DNA from: Peristeroidobacter soli
Lineage (GTDB): Bacteria > Pseudomonadota > Gammaproteobacteria > Steroidobacterales > Steroidobacteraceae
DNA: 64,000 bases
Direction of reading: 5' to 3'
NCBI RefSeq assembly: GCF_004138485.1
Contig: NZ_RYEV01000008.1
Location: 186,001-250,000, forward strand
Shown here: in pieces, positions 1-9,490 of the stretch
Position numbering within the stretch: position 1 is the stretch's first letter
How the letters are laid out: each line of letters begins with the position of its first letter
Made by a program: the position numbers and the translations under genes
Notes under the pieces: generated by a model
Databases searched by the model: none
What the model was told of the DNA's origin: nothing
The model's input: only the letters and a program-made list of their open reading frames with translations

Positions 1-1274
1 GGCTGGAGGATTGGCAACAAGCCAACCTCAAGGAAATGCGCAGGGAGCGCGACCACGCCATCGCCACTCCGCAGAACCTGGTGTCGCGGCTTGCTAAAGC
101 GACGGCGCGGGCCGAGATCAAATGGATCGAGGCCCGGCAGAAGAGCGACTTCTCCTTGTTCGCGCCGCATCTGGAAGAAGTGGCGGCCCTGGTGCGGAAC
201 AAGGCCGACCTGCTCGGCAAGGCGCTCAAGCTCGATCCCTACGACGCCTTGCTGGATGAATTCAGCCCGGGCATGACCGCGGCCGAGATCGACGGCATCT
301 TTACGACGCTGGGCCGACGTCTGCCGGGCCTGATCCAGGAAGCCATCGACACCCAGGCCAAACATGCGCCGCTGGAAATCACCGGGCGGTTCTCGGCCAG
401 CAAGCAGCGGCACCTGGCGACCGAGCTGATGAAGACCATGGGCTTCCCGTTCGATCGCGGCCGGCTCGATGAAAGCGAGCATCCGTTCACCGGCGGCATT
501 CCCGGCGACATCCGTATCACGACCCGTTTCAATCCCGCCGATCCGCTGACCGGGTTGATGGGCGTGCTGCACGAGACCGGTCACGCCATGTACGACGTCG
601 GTCTGCCGGAACAGTGGCGCGGCCAGCCGGTGGGGCGCGATCGCGGCATGGCCATGCAGGAGAGTCAGTCGCTGCTGCTGGAGATGCTCATCTGCAGGAA
701 CCGGCCGTTCCTGCGTTATATGAAGCCGCTGATGGAAAAGGCCTTCGGGGTCGCAGGTCCCGAGTGGGAAGTCGAGAATCTGTATCGGCTGTTGACGCGC
801 GTTCGTCGCAGCCTGATTCGCGTCGATGCCGACGAGGTCACCTATCTGGTGCACATCCTGCTGCGCTATGAGTTGGAGCAGGAGATCCTGAAGGGCGAGT
901 TGAAGATTCGCGATCTGCCCGAAGCCTGGAACACCCGCATGGGCGACCGGCTCGGCGTGCAGCCCGCGAACGACGCCGAAGGCTGTCTGCAGGACGTGCA
1001 TTGGGCGGTGGGTTCGTTTGGATATTTCCCCTCGTACGCCATCGGCGCCGTGATCGCCGGCCAGCTGTATGAGAGCCTGCGCTCCGATCGGCCGCAGCTC
1101 GATGAGGAAATCGCCGCGGGCCAATTCGGGGGATTGTTCGACTGGTTGCGGCAGAATGTGCATGCGCTGGCCGCGAGCGTCAGCACTCCCGAGCTGATTC
1201 GCAACGCCACCGGCAAGCCGCTGTCCGCCGCCTCCTGGCTGCGCTATATCGAAGGCAAGTACCTGGAACTCTGA
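1..1274 (+). CDS. M32 family metallocarboxypeptidase, 5' truncated by window edge
   Basis: A zinc carboxypeptidase of the Taq/Pfu (M32) family, which removes single C-terminal residues from peptides in the cytoplasm. The reading frame is open from base 3, so the true start lies outside the window; about 423 residues are visible against roughly 500 in the family. Family signatures appear in order: DIRITT, the zinc site HETGH (bases 570-584), QESQS, IRVDAD and GCLQDVHW. The QESQS motif is usually HESQS, so a normally conserved His is Gln while the zinc-ligand Glu is kept. ttcA starts 3 bases after the stop, so the two may be cotranscribed. Family assignment is firm; the substrate is unknown. 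Confidence 0.93.
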   Translation, partial: LEDWQQANLKEMRRERDHAIATPQNLVSRLAKATARAEIKWIEARQKSDFSLFAPHLEEVAALVRNKADLLGKALKLDPYDALLDEFSPGMTAAEIDGIFTTLGRRLPGLIQEAIDTQAKHAPLEITGRFSASKQRHLATELMKTMGFPFDRGRLDESEHPFTGGIPGDIRITTRFNPADPLTGLMGVLHETGHAMYDVGLPEQWRGQPVGRDRGMAMQESQSLLLEMLICRNRPFLRYMKPLMEKAFGVAGPEWEVENLYRLLTRVRRSLIRVDADEVTYLVHILLRYELEQEILKGELKIRDLPEAWNTRMGDRLGVQPANDAEGCLQDVHWAVGSFGYFPSYAIGAVIAGQLYESLRSDRPQLDEEIAAGQFGGLFDWLRQNVHALAASVSTPELIRNATGKPLSAASWLRYIEGKYLEL

Positions 1275-1276
1275 GC

Positions 1277-2110
1277 ATGTGGGCCGCCCCTGACACTTCG
1301 AACAACTTCAAGCGCCTGCAGGCCCGGCTGCGCAGCCAGGCCGGCAAGGCCATCGAAGATTTCCGCATGATCGAGGCGGGCGACAAGGTGATGGTGTGCC
1401 TGTCGGGCGGCAAGGATTCCTATACCTTGCTGGACATCCTGATGTCGCTCCAGCGCAGCGCGCCGGTCGAGTTCAGCCTGCTCGCGGTCAACCTGGATCA
1501 GAAACAGCCGGGCTTTCCCGAACACGTGCTGCCCGAGTATCTGAAGGCGCTCGGTGTGCCGTTTCATATCATCGAGCAGGACACGTACAGCGTCGTCAAA
1601 CGCGTCATTCCCGAAGGCAAGACCATGTGCGGGCTGTGCTCGCGGCTGCGGCGTGGCGCCTTGTATCGATTCGCGGCGGAGAACGGCGTCACCAAAATCG
1701 CGCTCGGCCATCATCGCGACGACATCGTCGAAACGCTGTTCCTGAACATGTTCTTCGGCGGCAAGCTCAAGGCCATGCCGCCCAAGCTGCACTCGGAAGA
1801 TGGACGTCACATCGTGATTCGTCCGCTGGCCTACATTCCCGAGGCCGACATCGAACGTTATGCGCGCGTCCGGGAGTTTCCGTTGATTCCGTGCTCGCTG
1901 TGCGGCTCGCAGGAGAACATGCAGCGGGTCGAGATCAAGAAGATGCTGCGCGAGTGGGAACGTCAATATCCCGGCCGCACCGAAACCATCTTCTCCAGTC
2001 TGCGCAACGTGGTGCCCTCGCACCTCGCCGACCCGGTGCGTCACGACTTCAACCAGCGACCGACCCCGAAAGACGGGGCCACGAACGATCCCAGGGAGTT
2101 GTTTGAGTGA
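1277..2110 (+). CDS. ttcA: tRNA 2-thiocytidine(32) synthetase TtcA
   Basis: An ATP-dependent enzyme that thiolates cytidine 32 of certain tRNAs, using an Fe-S cluster. The PP-loop SGGKDS lies near residues 42-47. Two Cys pairs, CGLC near residue 118 and CSLC near residue 206, match the cluster-binding and catalytic cysteines of TtcA. At 277 residues it is a little shorter than the E. coli protein. The ATG follows the M32 stop by 2 bases, and its stop overlaps the GTG of the next gene in a GTGA arrangement, suggesting translational coupling. Identification is strong because both motif types occur at the right spacing. Confidence 0.95.
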   Translation: MWAAPDTSNNFKRLQARLRSQAGKAIEDFRMIEAGDKVMVCLSGGKDSYTLLDILMSLQRSAPVEFSLLAVNLDQKQPGFPEHVLPEYLKALGVPFHIIEQDTYSVVKRVIPEGKTMCGLCSRLRRGALYRFAAENGVTKIALGHHRDDIVETLFLNMFFGGKLKAMPPKLHSEDGRHIVIRPLAYIPEADIERYARVREFPLIPCSLCGSQENMQRVEIKKMLREWERQYPGRTETIFSSLRNVVPSHLADPVRHDFNQRPTPKDGATNDPRELFE

Positions 2111-2619
2111 GCCAGCAATACATCGTGTTCTCGCACGGTCAGGACGGCGAGCCCTGGGGCACGAAGATCGTCGCCATGGCCGAGGTGGCGAAGAAACATG
2201 GCCTGACGGTGGAGTCGGTGGACTATCGCGGCATGGCCGATCCGGCGGTGCGCGTCGCCAGGCTGCTCGAAGTCTGCAAGAAGCTGCCCGGTGAGTTGCT
2301 GCTCGTCGGTTCGAGCCTGGGCGCGCATGTATGCACGACCGTATCGACTCAGGTTCTGACGCGGGGCCTGTTCCTGCTGGCGCCGGCGTTCTTCATGCCG
2401 GGCTACGAAAAATACACGCCCGCGCCGCCGGCCTGTCCGGTGGACATCGTGCACGGCTGGAACGACGACATCGTCCCGGTGGAGAACAGTATCCGCTACG
2501 CGCGCCAGTACAAGAGCGCGCTGCATATTCTCGATTCGGATCACCGGCTGTCGGCCAACGTGGCCGACGTCTGCGCATTGCTGGACAACTTCCTGCGGCG
2601 GGTGCTGGTCAACGCCTGA
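2107..2619 (+). CDS. Small alpha/beta-hydrolase (YqiA/esterase-like)
   Basis: A 170-residue protein with a minimal alpha/beta-hydrolase layout. The nucleophile elbow GSSLGA is near residue 68, an acidic position is in HGWNDDIVP, and the terminal His is in DSDHRL. This resembles the small esterase/thioesterase-like proteins related to YqiA. There is no signal peptide, so it is probably cytoplasmic. The GTG start is chosen because it overlaps the ttcA stop (GTGA); a TTG lies 4 bases upstream in another frame. The Ser-Asp-His triad is visible, but the natural substrate cannot be deduced from the sequence or the neighbours. Confidence 0.8.
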   Translation: MSQQYIVFSHGQDGEPWGTKIVAMAEVAKKHGLTVESVDYRGMADPAVRVARLLEVCKKLPGELLLVGSSLGAHVCTTVSTQVLTRGLFLLAPAFFMPGYEKYTPAPPACPVDIVHGWNDDIVPVENSIRYARQYKSALHILDSDHRLSANVADVCALLDNFLRRVLVNA

Positions 2620-2682
2620 GCCTGCGCCTCCTGCTACTATTCGCTCCGCATCGTGGCGGAGTCGAACAACGGGAGTTTCCCC

Positions 2683-2916
2683 ATGACCAACAAGAGCAGG
2701 AATTGCAGCGTGCTGTCGCTGGCGCTCGTGGCGTCATTGCTCGCCGCCTGCGGGTCGGAGCAGAAACCCACCGAGCCGTCGCCGGTGAAGGACACGGCGT
2801 TCGGCGACATGGCCGGCACCGTCGACAAGGCGCGGGCCGTCGAAGGCCAGGTTCAGGACAGCAAGGCCGCCATCGACCGCGCACTCGATCAGAACGAGAA
2901 CTCGACCGCTCAGTAA
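2683..2916 (+). CDS. Small putative lipoprotein
   Basis: A 77-residue protein with an N-terminal hydrophobic stretch ending in the lipobox LLAAC, so it should be lipid-modified and anchored in the envelope. The rest is short, polar and charged, with no recognisable domain. The ATG at 2683 is preferred over an in-frame GTG at 2653: a GGGAG ribosome-binding site lies about 6 bases before it, and it places the signal peptide correctly. It sits 15 bases upstream of plsB and may share its transcript. Function unknown; possibly a lineage-restricted protein. Confidence 0.75.
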   Translation: MTNKSRNCSVLSLALVASLLAACGSEQKPTEPSPVKDTAFGDMAGTVDKARAVEGQVQDSKAAIDRALDQNENSTAQ

Positions 2917-2931
2917 CGCGGCGCCCTAACG

Positions 2932-5385
2932 ATGGCTGATTTTTCCGGACTCAAGGGACTCTGGCTTGGCCTGCTGCGCGCACCCGTTTCGGTGTGGGCG
3001 CGGCCGCATGTGTTGCCGGAAGACTTGCGTGCCCGCTACGCGCAGCGTGAGCGACCGATTTGTTATGTGCTGAATGAGTCCGCGGGCGCCGACCTCGTCG
3101 TGCTCGAAAAGGTCTGTGCCGCGCATGGCTTGCCGGCGCCGTCGCAAGCGTTGAAGAAGCCGCTGCCGTCCGAGTCGGTGCTGTTCCTGGAGCGGCGCGC
3201 CGGCTTCTGGGGCGATCGCACCGACTATCGCATTTCCGATTCGATGCGCTCACTGGTGGCGGCGGCGTTCGACGATCCCTCGCTCGATGTCGATTTGATT
3301 CCGGTCACGGTCCTGTGGGGCCGCGCGCCGAATCGCAAGGACTCGTGGCTGCGCATTCTGCTGTCCGAGAACTGGGAACGGGTCGGGCGCTTCCGTCGCA
3401 TGCTGTCGCTGATGGTCAACGGTCGCAATCTGTTCGTTCAGTTCGGCGAGCCGGTGTCGTTGCGCGCGGCCGTGAACGAAGGCACCGACAGGGAACGCAC
3501 CGTCCGGCGACTCACTCGCACCTTGCGTCTGATGCTGGCACGGCAACGTGCGGCGACCCTCGGGCCGGATCTGTCGCATCGACGGACCATGGCGACGCAA
3601 GTGTTGCGCGCCGGCGCCGTGCGTCGCGCGATGGCCGATGAAATGCGCTCCAAGAAAATCTCCCGGCGCGAAGCGTTGAAGCTGGCGCAGGATTATGTGT
3701 GGGAGATCGCCGCCAACTATTCGCACATCTTCGTGGCCTTCATGGCCAAGGGGCTGAGCTGGTTCTGGACGCGGCTCTACGACGGCGTCGAGCTGCATCA
3801 TGTCGAGCAGTTGCAGAAGGTGATCGACGGCAACGAAGTGATTTACGTGCCGTGTCACCGCAGTCACATCGACTATCTGCTGCTGTCCTACGTCATCTAT
3901 TACAAGGGTTACGCGATCCCGCACATCGCGGCCGGCATCAACTTGAACATGGCCGGCGTCGGGCGCTTCCTGCGCAAGGGCGGCGCGTTCTTCATGCGTC
4001 GCAGTTTCAAGGGCAACGCGCTGTACACCATGGTATTCATGAAATACCTGGGCCTGATGATGGCGCGCGGCCACTCCATCGAATATTTCATCGAGGGCGG
4101 ACGCAGCCGTACCGGCCGCTTGCTACAGCCCAAGACCGGCATGCTGTCGATGACGTTGCGCAGCTACTTGCGCGATCCGCGGCGGCCCATCGTGTTCCTG
4201 CCGGTGTACTTCGGCTACGAGCGCTTGATCGAAGGCAAGACCTACATCAACGAAATGCTCGGCAAGCCGAAGGAGAAGGAATCCATCTTCACCATGCTGC
4301 GGACATTGCCGGCGCTGCGTAAACGCTTCGGCAAGGTGCATGTGAGCTTCGGCGAGGCGATCCATCTCAACGAGATCCTGAAGCGTCACGATCCGGAGAA
4401 TCGTCACATCACCGAGAAACAGGAACGGCCGGCGTGGCTGTCCCAGGCGGTCGACGAGCTGGCGACGCGCATCATGACCAACATCAACAGCGCCGCCTGC
4501 GTGGCGCCGATGAACCTGATCGCGACGGCGTTGCTCGCGACCCCGAAGCAGTCGATGTTGGAAAGCGACCTGGCGCGTCAGTTCGAGTTGTATGCATCGC
4601 TGCTGAGGCAGGCGCCGTATTCGCCGCTGGTGTGGGTCACGGAAAGCGATGGCGCATCGATCGTGCGCCATGGCGAGCGCATGGGGGTGATTCAGCGTCT
4701 GAAGCATCAGCTCGGCGACGTCATGCAGATGACGGAAGAGAACTCGGTGCTGATGACGTACTTCCGGAACAACGTGCTGCATCTGATGGCGATGCCGTCG
4801 CTGATCGCGTGCTGTTTCCTGAACAATCGCACCATGCGCACGGAAGACATTCAGCGTCTGATGTGGCGCATTTATCCGTACGTGAGAGACGAGCTGTTCC
4901 TGCGCTGGACCGAGGCGGAGATGACCGCCGTGACGCTGGATACGCTCGACGACCTGGCGAATCACGGCTTGCTCGAATCGGTGGAAGCGGGTGCGCAGTG
5001 GCGGCGTCCGCCGACGGGCTCGGCCGAGGCCGTGCAGCTGTCGAATCTCGCGCAGGTGACGGTGCAGATCATCGAGCGCTACTACCTGGTGATCGCCGTG
5101 CTGTTGAAACATGGCAGCGGCCGCATCAGCCAGGACGCGCTCGAATCGCAATGCCAGCTCATGGCGCAGCGGATGTCGCTGCTGTACGAGCTCAACTCGC
5201 CGGAGTTCCACGACAAGACGCTGTTCAAGAACTTCATCGATCTGTTACGGGGTCGCAACGTGCTCGGCGTGAATGCCGAAGGGCGTCTGACCTACACGGA
5301 TATGCTGCCGGCGGTCGCCGATGATGCGCAACTGGTGCTGCACGAGCAGATCCGAAACAGCGTCCTGCAGGTGACGCATCGCTGA
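2932..5385 (+). CDS. plsB: Glycerol-3-phosphate 1-O-acyltransferase PlsB
   Basis: The membrane-associated enzyme that transfers an acyl chain to position 1 of glycerol-3-phosphate, the first step of phospholipid synthesis. The length of 817 residues is typical. The acyltransferase blocks appear in order: HRSHID near residue 309 (catalytic His and Asp), GGAFFMRRS, FIEGGRSRTGR near residue 385 (substrate binding), and IVFLPVYFGYE. The long N- and C-terminal flanks are as in E. coli PlsB. A phospholipase A gene (pldA) follows 70 bases downstream, placing synthesis and turnover of phospholipid side by side. Confidence 0.97.
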   Translation: MADFSGLKGLWLGLLRAPVSVWARPHVLPEDLRARYAQRERPICYVLNESAGADLVVLEKVCAAHGLPAPSQALKKPLPSESVLFLERRAGFWGDRTDYRISDSMRSLVAAAFDDPSLDVDLIPVTVLWGRAPNRKDSWLRILLSENWERVGRFRRMLSLMVNGRNLFVQFGEPVSLRAAVNEGTDRERTVRRLTRTLRLMLARQRAATLGPDLSHRRTMATQVLRAGAVRRAMADEMRSKKISRREALKLAQDYVWEIAANYSHIFVAFMAKGLSWFWTRLYDGVELHHVEQLQKVIDGNEVIYVPCHRSHIDYLLLSYVIYYKGYAIPHIAAGINLNMAGVGRFLRKGGAFFMRRSFKGNALYTMVFMKYLGLMMARGHSIEYFIEGGRSRTGRLLQPKTGMLSMTLRSYLRDPRRPIVFLPVYFGYERLIEGKTYINEMLGKPKEKESIFTMLRTLPALRKRFGKVHVSFGEAIHLNEILKRHDPENRHITEKQERPAWLSQAVDELATRIMTNINSAACVAPMNLIATALLATPKQSMLESDLARQFELYASLLRQAPYSPLVWVTESDGASIVRHGERMGVIQRLKHQLGDVMQMTEENSVLMTYFRNNVLHLMAMPSLIACCFLNNRTMRTEDIQRLMWRIYPYVRDELFLRWTEAEMTAVTLDTLDDLANHGLLESVEAGAQWRRPPTGSAEAVQLSNLAQVTVQIIERYYLVIAVLLKHGSGRISQDALESQCQLMAQRMSLLYELNSPEFHDKTLFKNFIDLLRGRNVLGVNAEGRLTYTDMLPAVADDAQLVLHEQIRNSVLQVTHR

Positions 5386-5403
5386 TCCGGCCTCTGGCCG
5401 GAT
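5385..5403. terminator. Short hairpin after plsB
   Basis: A perfect 8-bp inverted repeat, ATCCGGCC and GGCCGGAT around a TCT loop, begins at the last base of the plsB stop codon. No T-run follows, so it could be a weak or Rho-assisted terminator, or an mRNA-end stabiliser in front of pldA. Confidence 0.4.
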
Positions 5404-5455
5404 CTGTCCGGGCCCGGTAGGCTTCGACGGGTCTGTCGCTGGCGGTTCCCGTGTC

Positions 5456-6646
5456 ATGAATATTTCCAGGCTGTTGCTCGCGCTCGCTGTGTTCATCGGT
5501 TGGGGCGCGCGCGCCGACATCATTCTCTCCACGCCGCATGCGCAGGTCGTTGCTGGCGTGCCATTGCAGCTGGAGCTGACGATCACCAACAGCGATTCGC
5601 AGCCGCTGCTCGTGGATTTGCCCGCACAGCTGCATGTGCGCTTCGAAACGCCCACCGGGCTGTCGGTCATCGAGATGACGCCGGAGCGCAGCGGTCGCAT
5701 CGAAGTCGCGTCCGGCGGCTTTACACGAATGAAGTTGCAGGGTGCATTGCCGCCGGACGTCGAGGGCGTGGCGACGCTGGTGCCGACCGGGCTGGCGTCG
5801 AACTCGGTGGCGTTGCAAATTCTGCCGCCGACGCCCAATAGCGGTGCGGTCGCGGCCAATGAGAGCACCCAGACCGTCAAGCCTGAACAGCAGACGTACA
5901 CGACGGCGCTGGTCGACAAGCCGCCGCCGCTGTCCGTGTCGGTGTACGAACCGGTTTATTTCATCGTCGGCGGCGATGGCGGTCTGAACGCGAAGTTTCA
6001 GATCAGCCTGCGCTATCGATTGTTCGACGGTAACGGTCCGCTGGCCAAGCGCCTGCCCTGGATCGATGACCTGTATCTTTCCTATTCGCAGACCTCGCTG
6101 TGGGATCTGGGCGACCTGTCCAAGCCCTTCAAGGACTCGAGCTACCGGCCTCGGCTGTTCTATTCCAATAACGATCTGACGCGCCTGTTCGACGGGCAAT
6201 TGCGTCTCGGCGTGGAGAGCGGCTTCGGTCACGAGTCCAACGGCAAGGAAGGCGAGGACTCGCGCAGCTTCAACATGTTCTACGTGCGGCCCATCCTCAC
6301 CTTCGGCGACCCCGCCGGCCTGCGTCTGTACGCCGCGCCGCTGATCCACAACTACATCGCGGCCGACGAGAATCCCGACATCGCGGACTATCGCGGTTAT
6401 GTCGATTGGGTGCTGGGCTTCGGTGCCAAGGGCGGTCTGGATTTCTGGACCACGCTGCGCAAGGGCAAGCGCAGTAACTACGGCAGCATGGAGCTGAATG
6501 TTTCCTATCCGCTGTCCAAGCTGAGCGGCGGCGACCTCACCGGCTGGCTGACCTTGCAGTACTTCAATGGCTACGGCGAAAGCCTGCTGGACTACAATCG
6601 CAAGCTGGATTCACAGTTGCGATTGGGGATCGCGGTGGCGCTGTAG
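5456..6646 (+). CDS. pldA: Outer-membrane phospholipase A with an extra N-terminal domain
   Basis: An outer-membrane beta-barrel lipase (OMPLA) that hydrolyses phospholipids reaching the outer leaflet. The catalytic residues match the E. coli enzyme: His259 and Ser261 in GHESNG and Asn273 in SRSFNMFY, with the same His-to-Asn spacing of 14. The C-terminal barrel ends in a YGESLLDYN segment close to E. coli. The protein has 396 residues against 289 in E. coli. The excess is an N-terminal stretch, about residues 21-150, rich in alternating hydrophobics and possibly Ig-like, followed by a Pro-rich linker. Residues 1-20 look like a signal peptide. Assignment is firm; the role of the extra domain is unknown. 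Confidence 0.93.
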   Translation: MNISRLLLALAVFIGWGARADIILSTPHAQVVAGVPLQLELTITNSDSQPLLVDLPAQLHVRFETPTGLSVIEMTPERSGRIEVASGGFTRMKLQGALPPDVEGVATLVPTGLASNSVALQILPPTPNSGAVAANESTQTVKPEQQTYTTALVDKPPPLSVSVYEPVYFIVGGDGGLNAKFQISLRYRLFDGNGPLAKRLPWIDDLYLSYSQTSLWDLGDLSKPFKDSSYRPRLFYSNNDLTRLFDGQLRLGVESGFGHESNGKEGEDSRSFNMFYVRPILTFGDPAGLRLYAAPLIHNYIAADENPDIADYRGYVDWVLGFGAKGGLDFWTTLRKGKRSNYGSMELNVSYPLSKLSGGDLTGWLTLQYFNGYGESLLDYNRKLDSQLRLGIAVAL

Positions 6647-6655
6647 GAGCGGTCG

Positions 6656-7486
6656 ATGAAACGGATCTTTGCGCTCATTGTTTGTCTGCTGGCGCTGGGC
6701 GCGCACGCGGCGGCGGATATGTTGTCGCCCGAGCAGTTCACGGAGGAGTTCCGAGCGGCATTGGCGGGGGCGCTGCCGGGCCAGGCCGTCAAGGTGGTGG
6801 AACCGCTGCAGATCAACGTCAAGAGGCCGGATGGCGAGGAGGCCACGGCGTTTCTCGACAACGCCTACAACGAATATTCGGGCGCGCCCGCAGCCAAGGC
6901 ACAGGTGATCGCCAAGTACCTGGCGTCATTCGTGGAGACGGCTCAGGGACCGCGGCCGCTGAATCCGGAGCGGATCGTGCCGGTGGTCAAGGATCGCGCC
7001 TGGCTGAAAAATGTCGGCGGTTCCAAGGCGAAGAGCAAGCAGGTGATCGAGGACCTGAATGCCGATCTCGTCGTGATCTACGCGGAGGACGGTCCGCAGA
7101 ACATTCGCTATTTCTCGGCGGAGGATCTGGACAAGGCCGGCGTGCAGCGGCCGGCGCTGCGTGAGCTGGCGATCGCCAACCTCCGACGCCTCCTGCCCCC
7201 GCCGGAGGCCGTGAAGGGGCCGCAGATTTCCATGATGACCGCGGGCCAGGACTACGTGTCGAGCCTGTTGTTGCTGGATGAAATCTGGAACGGCGACAAG
7301 CTCGACGTCGAGGGTGAAATCGTCATCGCCATTCCGACTCGCGACGTGCTGCTGTTCACGGGTTCCGACAACAAAGACGGCGTGAAGAAGCTGCGCGAGC
7401 TCGCCCGGAAAGCGCATGCCGACGGGCCGTATTCACTCACCGATCGTTTGTTTGTTTATCGCAGCGGCAGGTTCGAGCGCTTCTAG
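6656..7486 (+). CDS. DUF1444 (YtpQ-like) protein, exported
   Basis: A 276-residue protein with a cleavable signal peptide (about residues 1-20, ending AHAAA). The body resembles the DUF1444/YtpQ family, with an IVPVVKDRAWL segment and a hydrophobic core around DLVVIYAED. The biochemical function of the family is not known. A GGAG site lies about 5 bases before the ATG, and the gene begins 9 bases after pldA, so the two are probably cotranscribed. A signal peptide on this normally cytoplasmic type of domain is notable. The gene converges on arfB with only 6 bases between the stops. Confidence 0.72.
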   Translation: MKRIFALIVCLLALGAHAAADMLSPEQFTEEFRAALAGALPGQAVKVVEPLQINVKRPDGEEATAFLDNAYNEYSGAPAAKAQVIAKYLASFVETAQGPRPLNPERIVPVVKDRAWLKNVGGSKAKSKQVIEDLNADLVVIYAEDGPQNIRYFSAEDLDKAGVQRPALRELAIANLRRLLPPPEAVKGPQISMMTAGQDYVSSLLLLDEIWNGDKLDVEGEIVIAIPTRDVLLFTGSDNKDGVKKLRELARKAHADGPYSLTDRLFVYRSGRFERF

Positions 7487-7492
7487 AACGGG

Positions 7493-7909
7493 TCACCAGT
7501 CGTGGCTGACTTTCCGGCCTTTCTTCACGTCGCTGCGTTTCTGTTTGCCTTCCAGCCGCCGTTCCTTGGACGCGCGGGTCGGCTTGGTCGCCTTGCGGAT
7601 GCGAGGCTCGATGCGGGCCTGGGCGATCATCTCGCCCAGACGTTCCAGCGCGTCGCGCTTGTTGTGTTCCTGGGTCCGGAAGCGCTGCGCACTGAGGACG
7701 ATCACGTCGTCGCTGGTGAGCCGGCGGCCGGCGAGGGTGCGCAGACGAACGCGGACTCGCTCGGGCAACGCGGGCCAGAGTTTCAGATCACAACGCAGTT
7801 GAGCCGCGGTGGCGACCTTGTTGACGTTCTGTCCGCCGGGACCGCCGGAGCGGATGAAGCGCAGCTCGATGGCTTCCTCCGGAATGCCCAGCTCGTTCTC
7901 GAGCGCCAT
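7493..7909 (-). CDS. arfB: Alternative ribosome-rescue factor / peptidyl-tRNA hydrolase ArfB
   Basis: A 138-residue codon-independent release factor that frees stalled ribosomes lacking a stop codon. The GGQ hydrolysis motif is in RSGGPGGQNVNK near residues 21-32. The C-terminal third is strongly basic (RKATKPTRASKERR and onward), the tail that enters the empty mRNA channel in this family. The ATG at 7909 gives the conserved start MALENELGIPEEA. It lies 2 bases after the stop of the upstream MscS-type channel gene, so the two are probably translated from one mRNA. Confidence 0.95.
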   Translation of the reverse strand: MALENELGIPEEAIELRFIRSGGPGGQNVNKVATAAQLRCDLKLWPALPERVRVRLRTLAGRRLTSDDVIVLSAQRFRTQEHNKRDALERLGEMIAQARIEPRIRKATKPTRASKERRLEGKQKRSDVKKGRKVSHDW

Positions 7910-7911
7910 GG

Positions 7912-9228
7912 TCAGACGTCGCGCGCGACCGGGCCGCGCTCGCGCATTTCGATGACGACTTCGCGCTGGGCGACCGGAATGATGATGTCGTTCGCCTTGA
8001 ACAGGCGCCAGATCGAGCGATTCACCTCGGAGCGGATGTTGTTCACGCCTTCCTGGGGATCGGCGATCCAGAAGCGCAGCTCCAGATCGAAGCCGTAATC
8101 GTTGAAGCCCATCATGCGCGACACCGGCTTGGGGTCGCGCAGGATGCGAGGCTGATCTTCGGCCGCCTTGAGCAACAGCTCCAGCGCCTTTTCCGGGTCG
8201 CATTTGTAACTGACCCGCACCGGCAATTTGAGTCGCACGCGCGGATCCGTGTAACTCCAATTGATGACGGGACTGGTGATCAGATTCTGGTTCGGGACCA
8301 GGGTCTCGACACCGTCGCGATCGCGCACGACGACGTAACGGCCGCGCAGCTCCTGCACCCAGCCGAAGCCCTCGGTGCTGGTGCCCGTGGTGCCGGTGAA
8401 GCTGATGACGTCGCCGGGTTTGATGGAGCGGTCCATCAACAGCACGAAGCCGCTGACGAAATTCGCGGTAATGGCCTGCAGACCGAAGCCCAGGCCGATG
8501 CCGATCGCGCCGGTGAAAATGTTCAGCGTGGTGAGATCGAGGCCGGCGGCGTTCAGGCCCAGCAGAATCGACAGGCCGATCAGAAACGCCTGCGTGAACT
8601 TGGCGATGCCGATGCGCATGCTGAGCGCGAGGCCCTGCATGGACATCAGCCGCCGCTCGAACCAGCGCGCGATCCACACCGCGACCAGGATGAACGCGCC
8701 GACGGTGAACAGGATCTTGATCACCGACCACAGCGTGATGCGCTTGTTGCCGGCGTTTATGCCGACGCTGTCGAACGCCTGCACCAGCGGATCGAACCAG
8801 CCCAGCACGTGCAGCGCCAGCACGCTCCAGATTGCGAACGTGATGATGTTGCCCCAGCCCTTGGTGCGGTTGCCGAGGGAGACGCGCACGACATACACCG
8901 CGAAGCGGATCAGCAACAGCAAGCCGGACAGCGTGATCGCCAGATCGACCAGCTTGCTGTCGGCCTTCAGCGCATGCAGCGCCCCGCCAAACGCGGCGAT
9001 CAGGACCAGGGCCGCCAGATGCGGGCTGGTGATCAGGAGCGCTTCGGTCAGGCGCGCCTGGAAACCCGTTTGCACGAGCGCGAGCTTGCCGCGCTCGGTA
9101 TTGCGCACCTGACGGCCGAACCACCAGGCCACCAGAATGGCGATGGCGATCGCTGCCAGTTGCAGCAGCGACGTCGGAGTGAGCAGACCTTCCAGGGCCA
9201 GGCCTGCGTTATGCAGCAATTCCTGCAT
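7912..9228 (-). CDS. MscS-type mechanosensitive channel protein
   Basis: A 438-residue inner-membrane protein of the small-conductance mechanosensitive channel family, which releases solutes on hypo-osmotic shock. The N-terminal half contains several hydrophobic helices. The MscS pore helix and beta domain follow, recognisable in GLGFGLQAITANFVSGF and then RSIKPGDVISF. The cytoplasmic C-terminal region follows. There are more N-terminal helices than in the 286-residue E. coli MscS, as in larger paralogues such as YbdG or YnaI. It lies just upstream of arfB, with a 2-base gap. Confidence 0.9.
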   Translation of the reverse strand: MQELLHNAGLALEGLLTPTSLLQLAAIAIAILVAWWFGRQVRNTERGKLALVQTGFQARLTEALLITSPHLAALVLIAAFGGALHALKADSKLVDLAITLSGLLLLIRFAVYVVRVSLGNRTKGWGNIITFAIWSVLALHVLGWFDPLVQAFDSVGINAGNKRITLWSVIKILFTVGAFILVAVWIARWFERRLMSMQGLALSMRIGIAKFTQAFLIGLSILLGLNAAGLDLTTLNIFTGAIGIGLGFGLQAITANFVSGFVLLMDRSIKPGDVISFTGTTGTSTEGFGWVQELRGRYVVVRDRDGVETLVPNQNLITSPVINWSYTDPRVRLKLPVRVSYKCDPEKALELLLKAAEDQPRILRDPKPVSRMMGFNDYGFDLELRFWIADPQEGVNNIRSEVNRSIWRLFKANDIIIPVAQREVVIEMRERGPVARDV

Positions 9229-9239
9229 GAGTCAGGGGA

Positions 9240-9464
9240 TCAAGCGTTGAGGTCGGGGATCAGCTCGCTTTCCAGGCGGGCGATCTGGTCCTTCAACATG
9301 AGTTTTCGTTTCTTGAGGCGGCGCAGTTGCACTTCGTTGACATACAGGTCCATCTGCAACCGGTGGATCACGTCGTCCAGGTCGCGATGCTCGATGCGTA
9401 ACTCCCGCAGCCGCTCCAGGCGACGGAAAGTTTCAGTCTCAACGTTGTTTTCCGCTTCGCTCAT
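9240..9464 (-). CDS. YdcH family (DUF465) small coiled-coil protein
   Basis: A 74-residue, highly charged helical protein. The segment LRRLKKRKLMLKDQIARLE is the DUF465/YdcH signature, and the whole protein is predicted to be a helical hairpin or coiled coil. The cellular function of the family is not established. It lies 11 bases upstream of the MscS-type gene on the same strand and may be the first gene of the ydcH-mscS-arfB transcript. Confidence 0.85.
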   Translation of the reverse strand: MSEAENNVETETFRRLERLRELRIEHRDLDDVIHRLQMDLYVNEVQLRRLKKRKLMLKDQIARLESELIPDLNA

Positions 9465-9490
9465 CGGCGCGTACTTTAGCGCAAGCCGCG

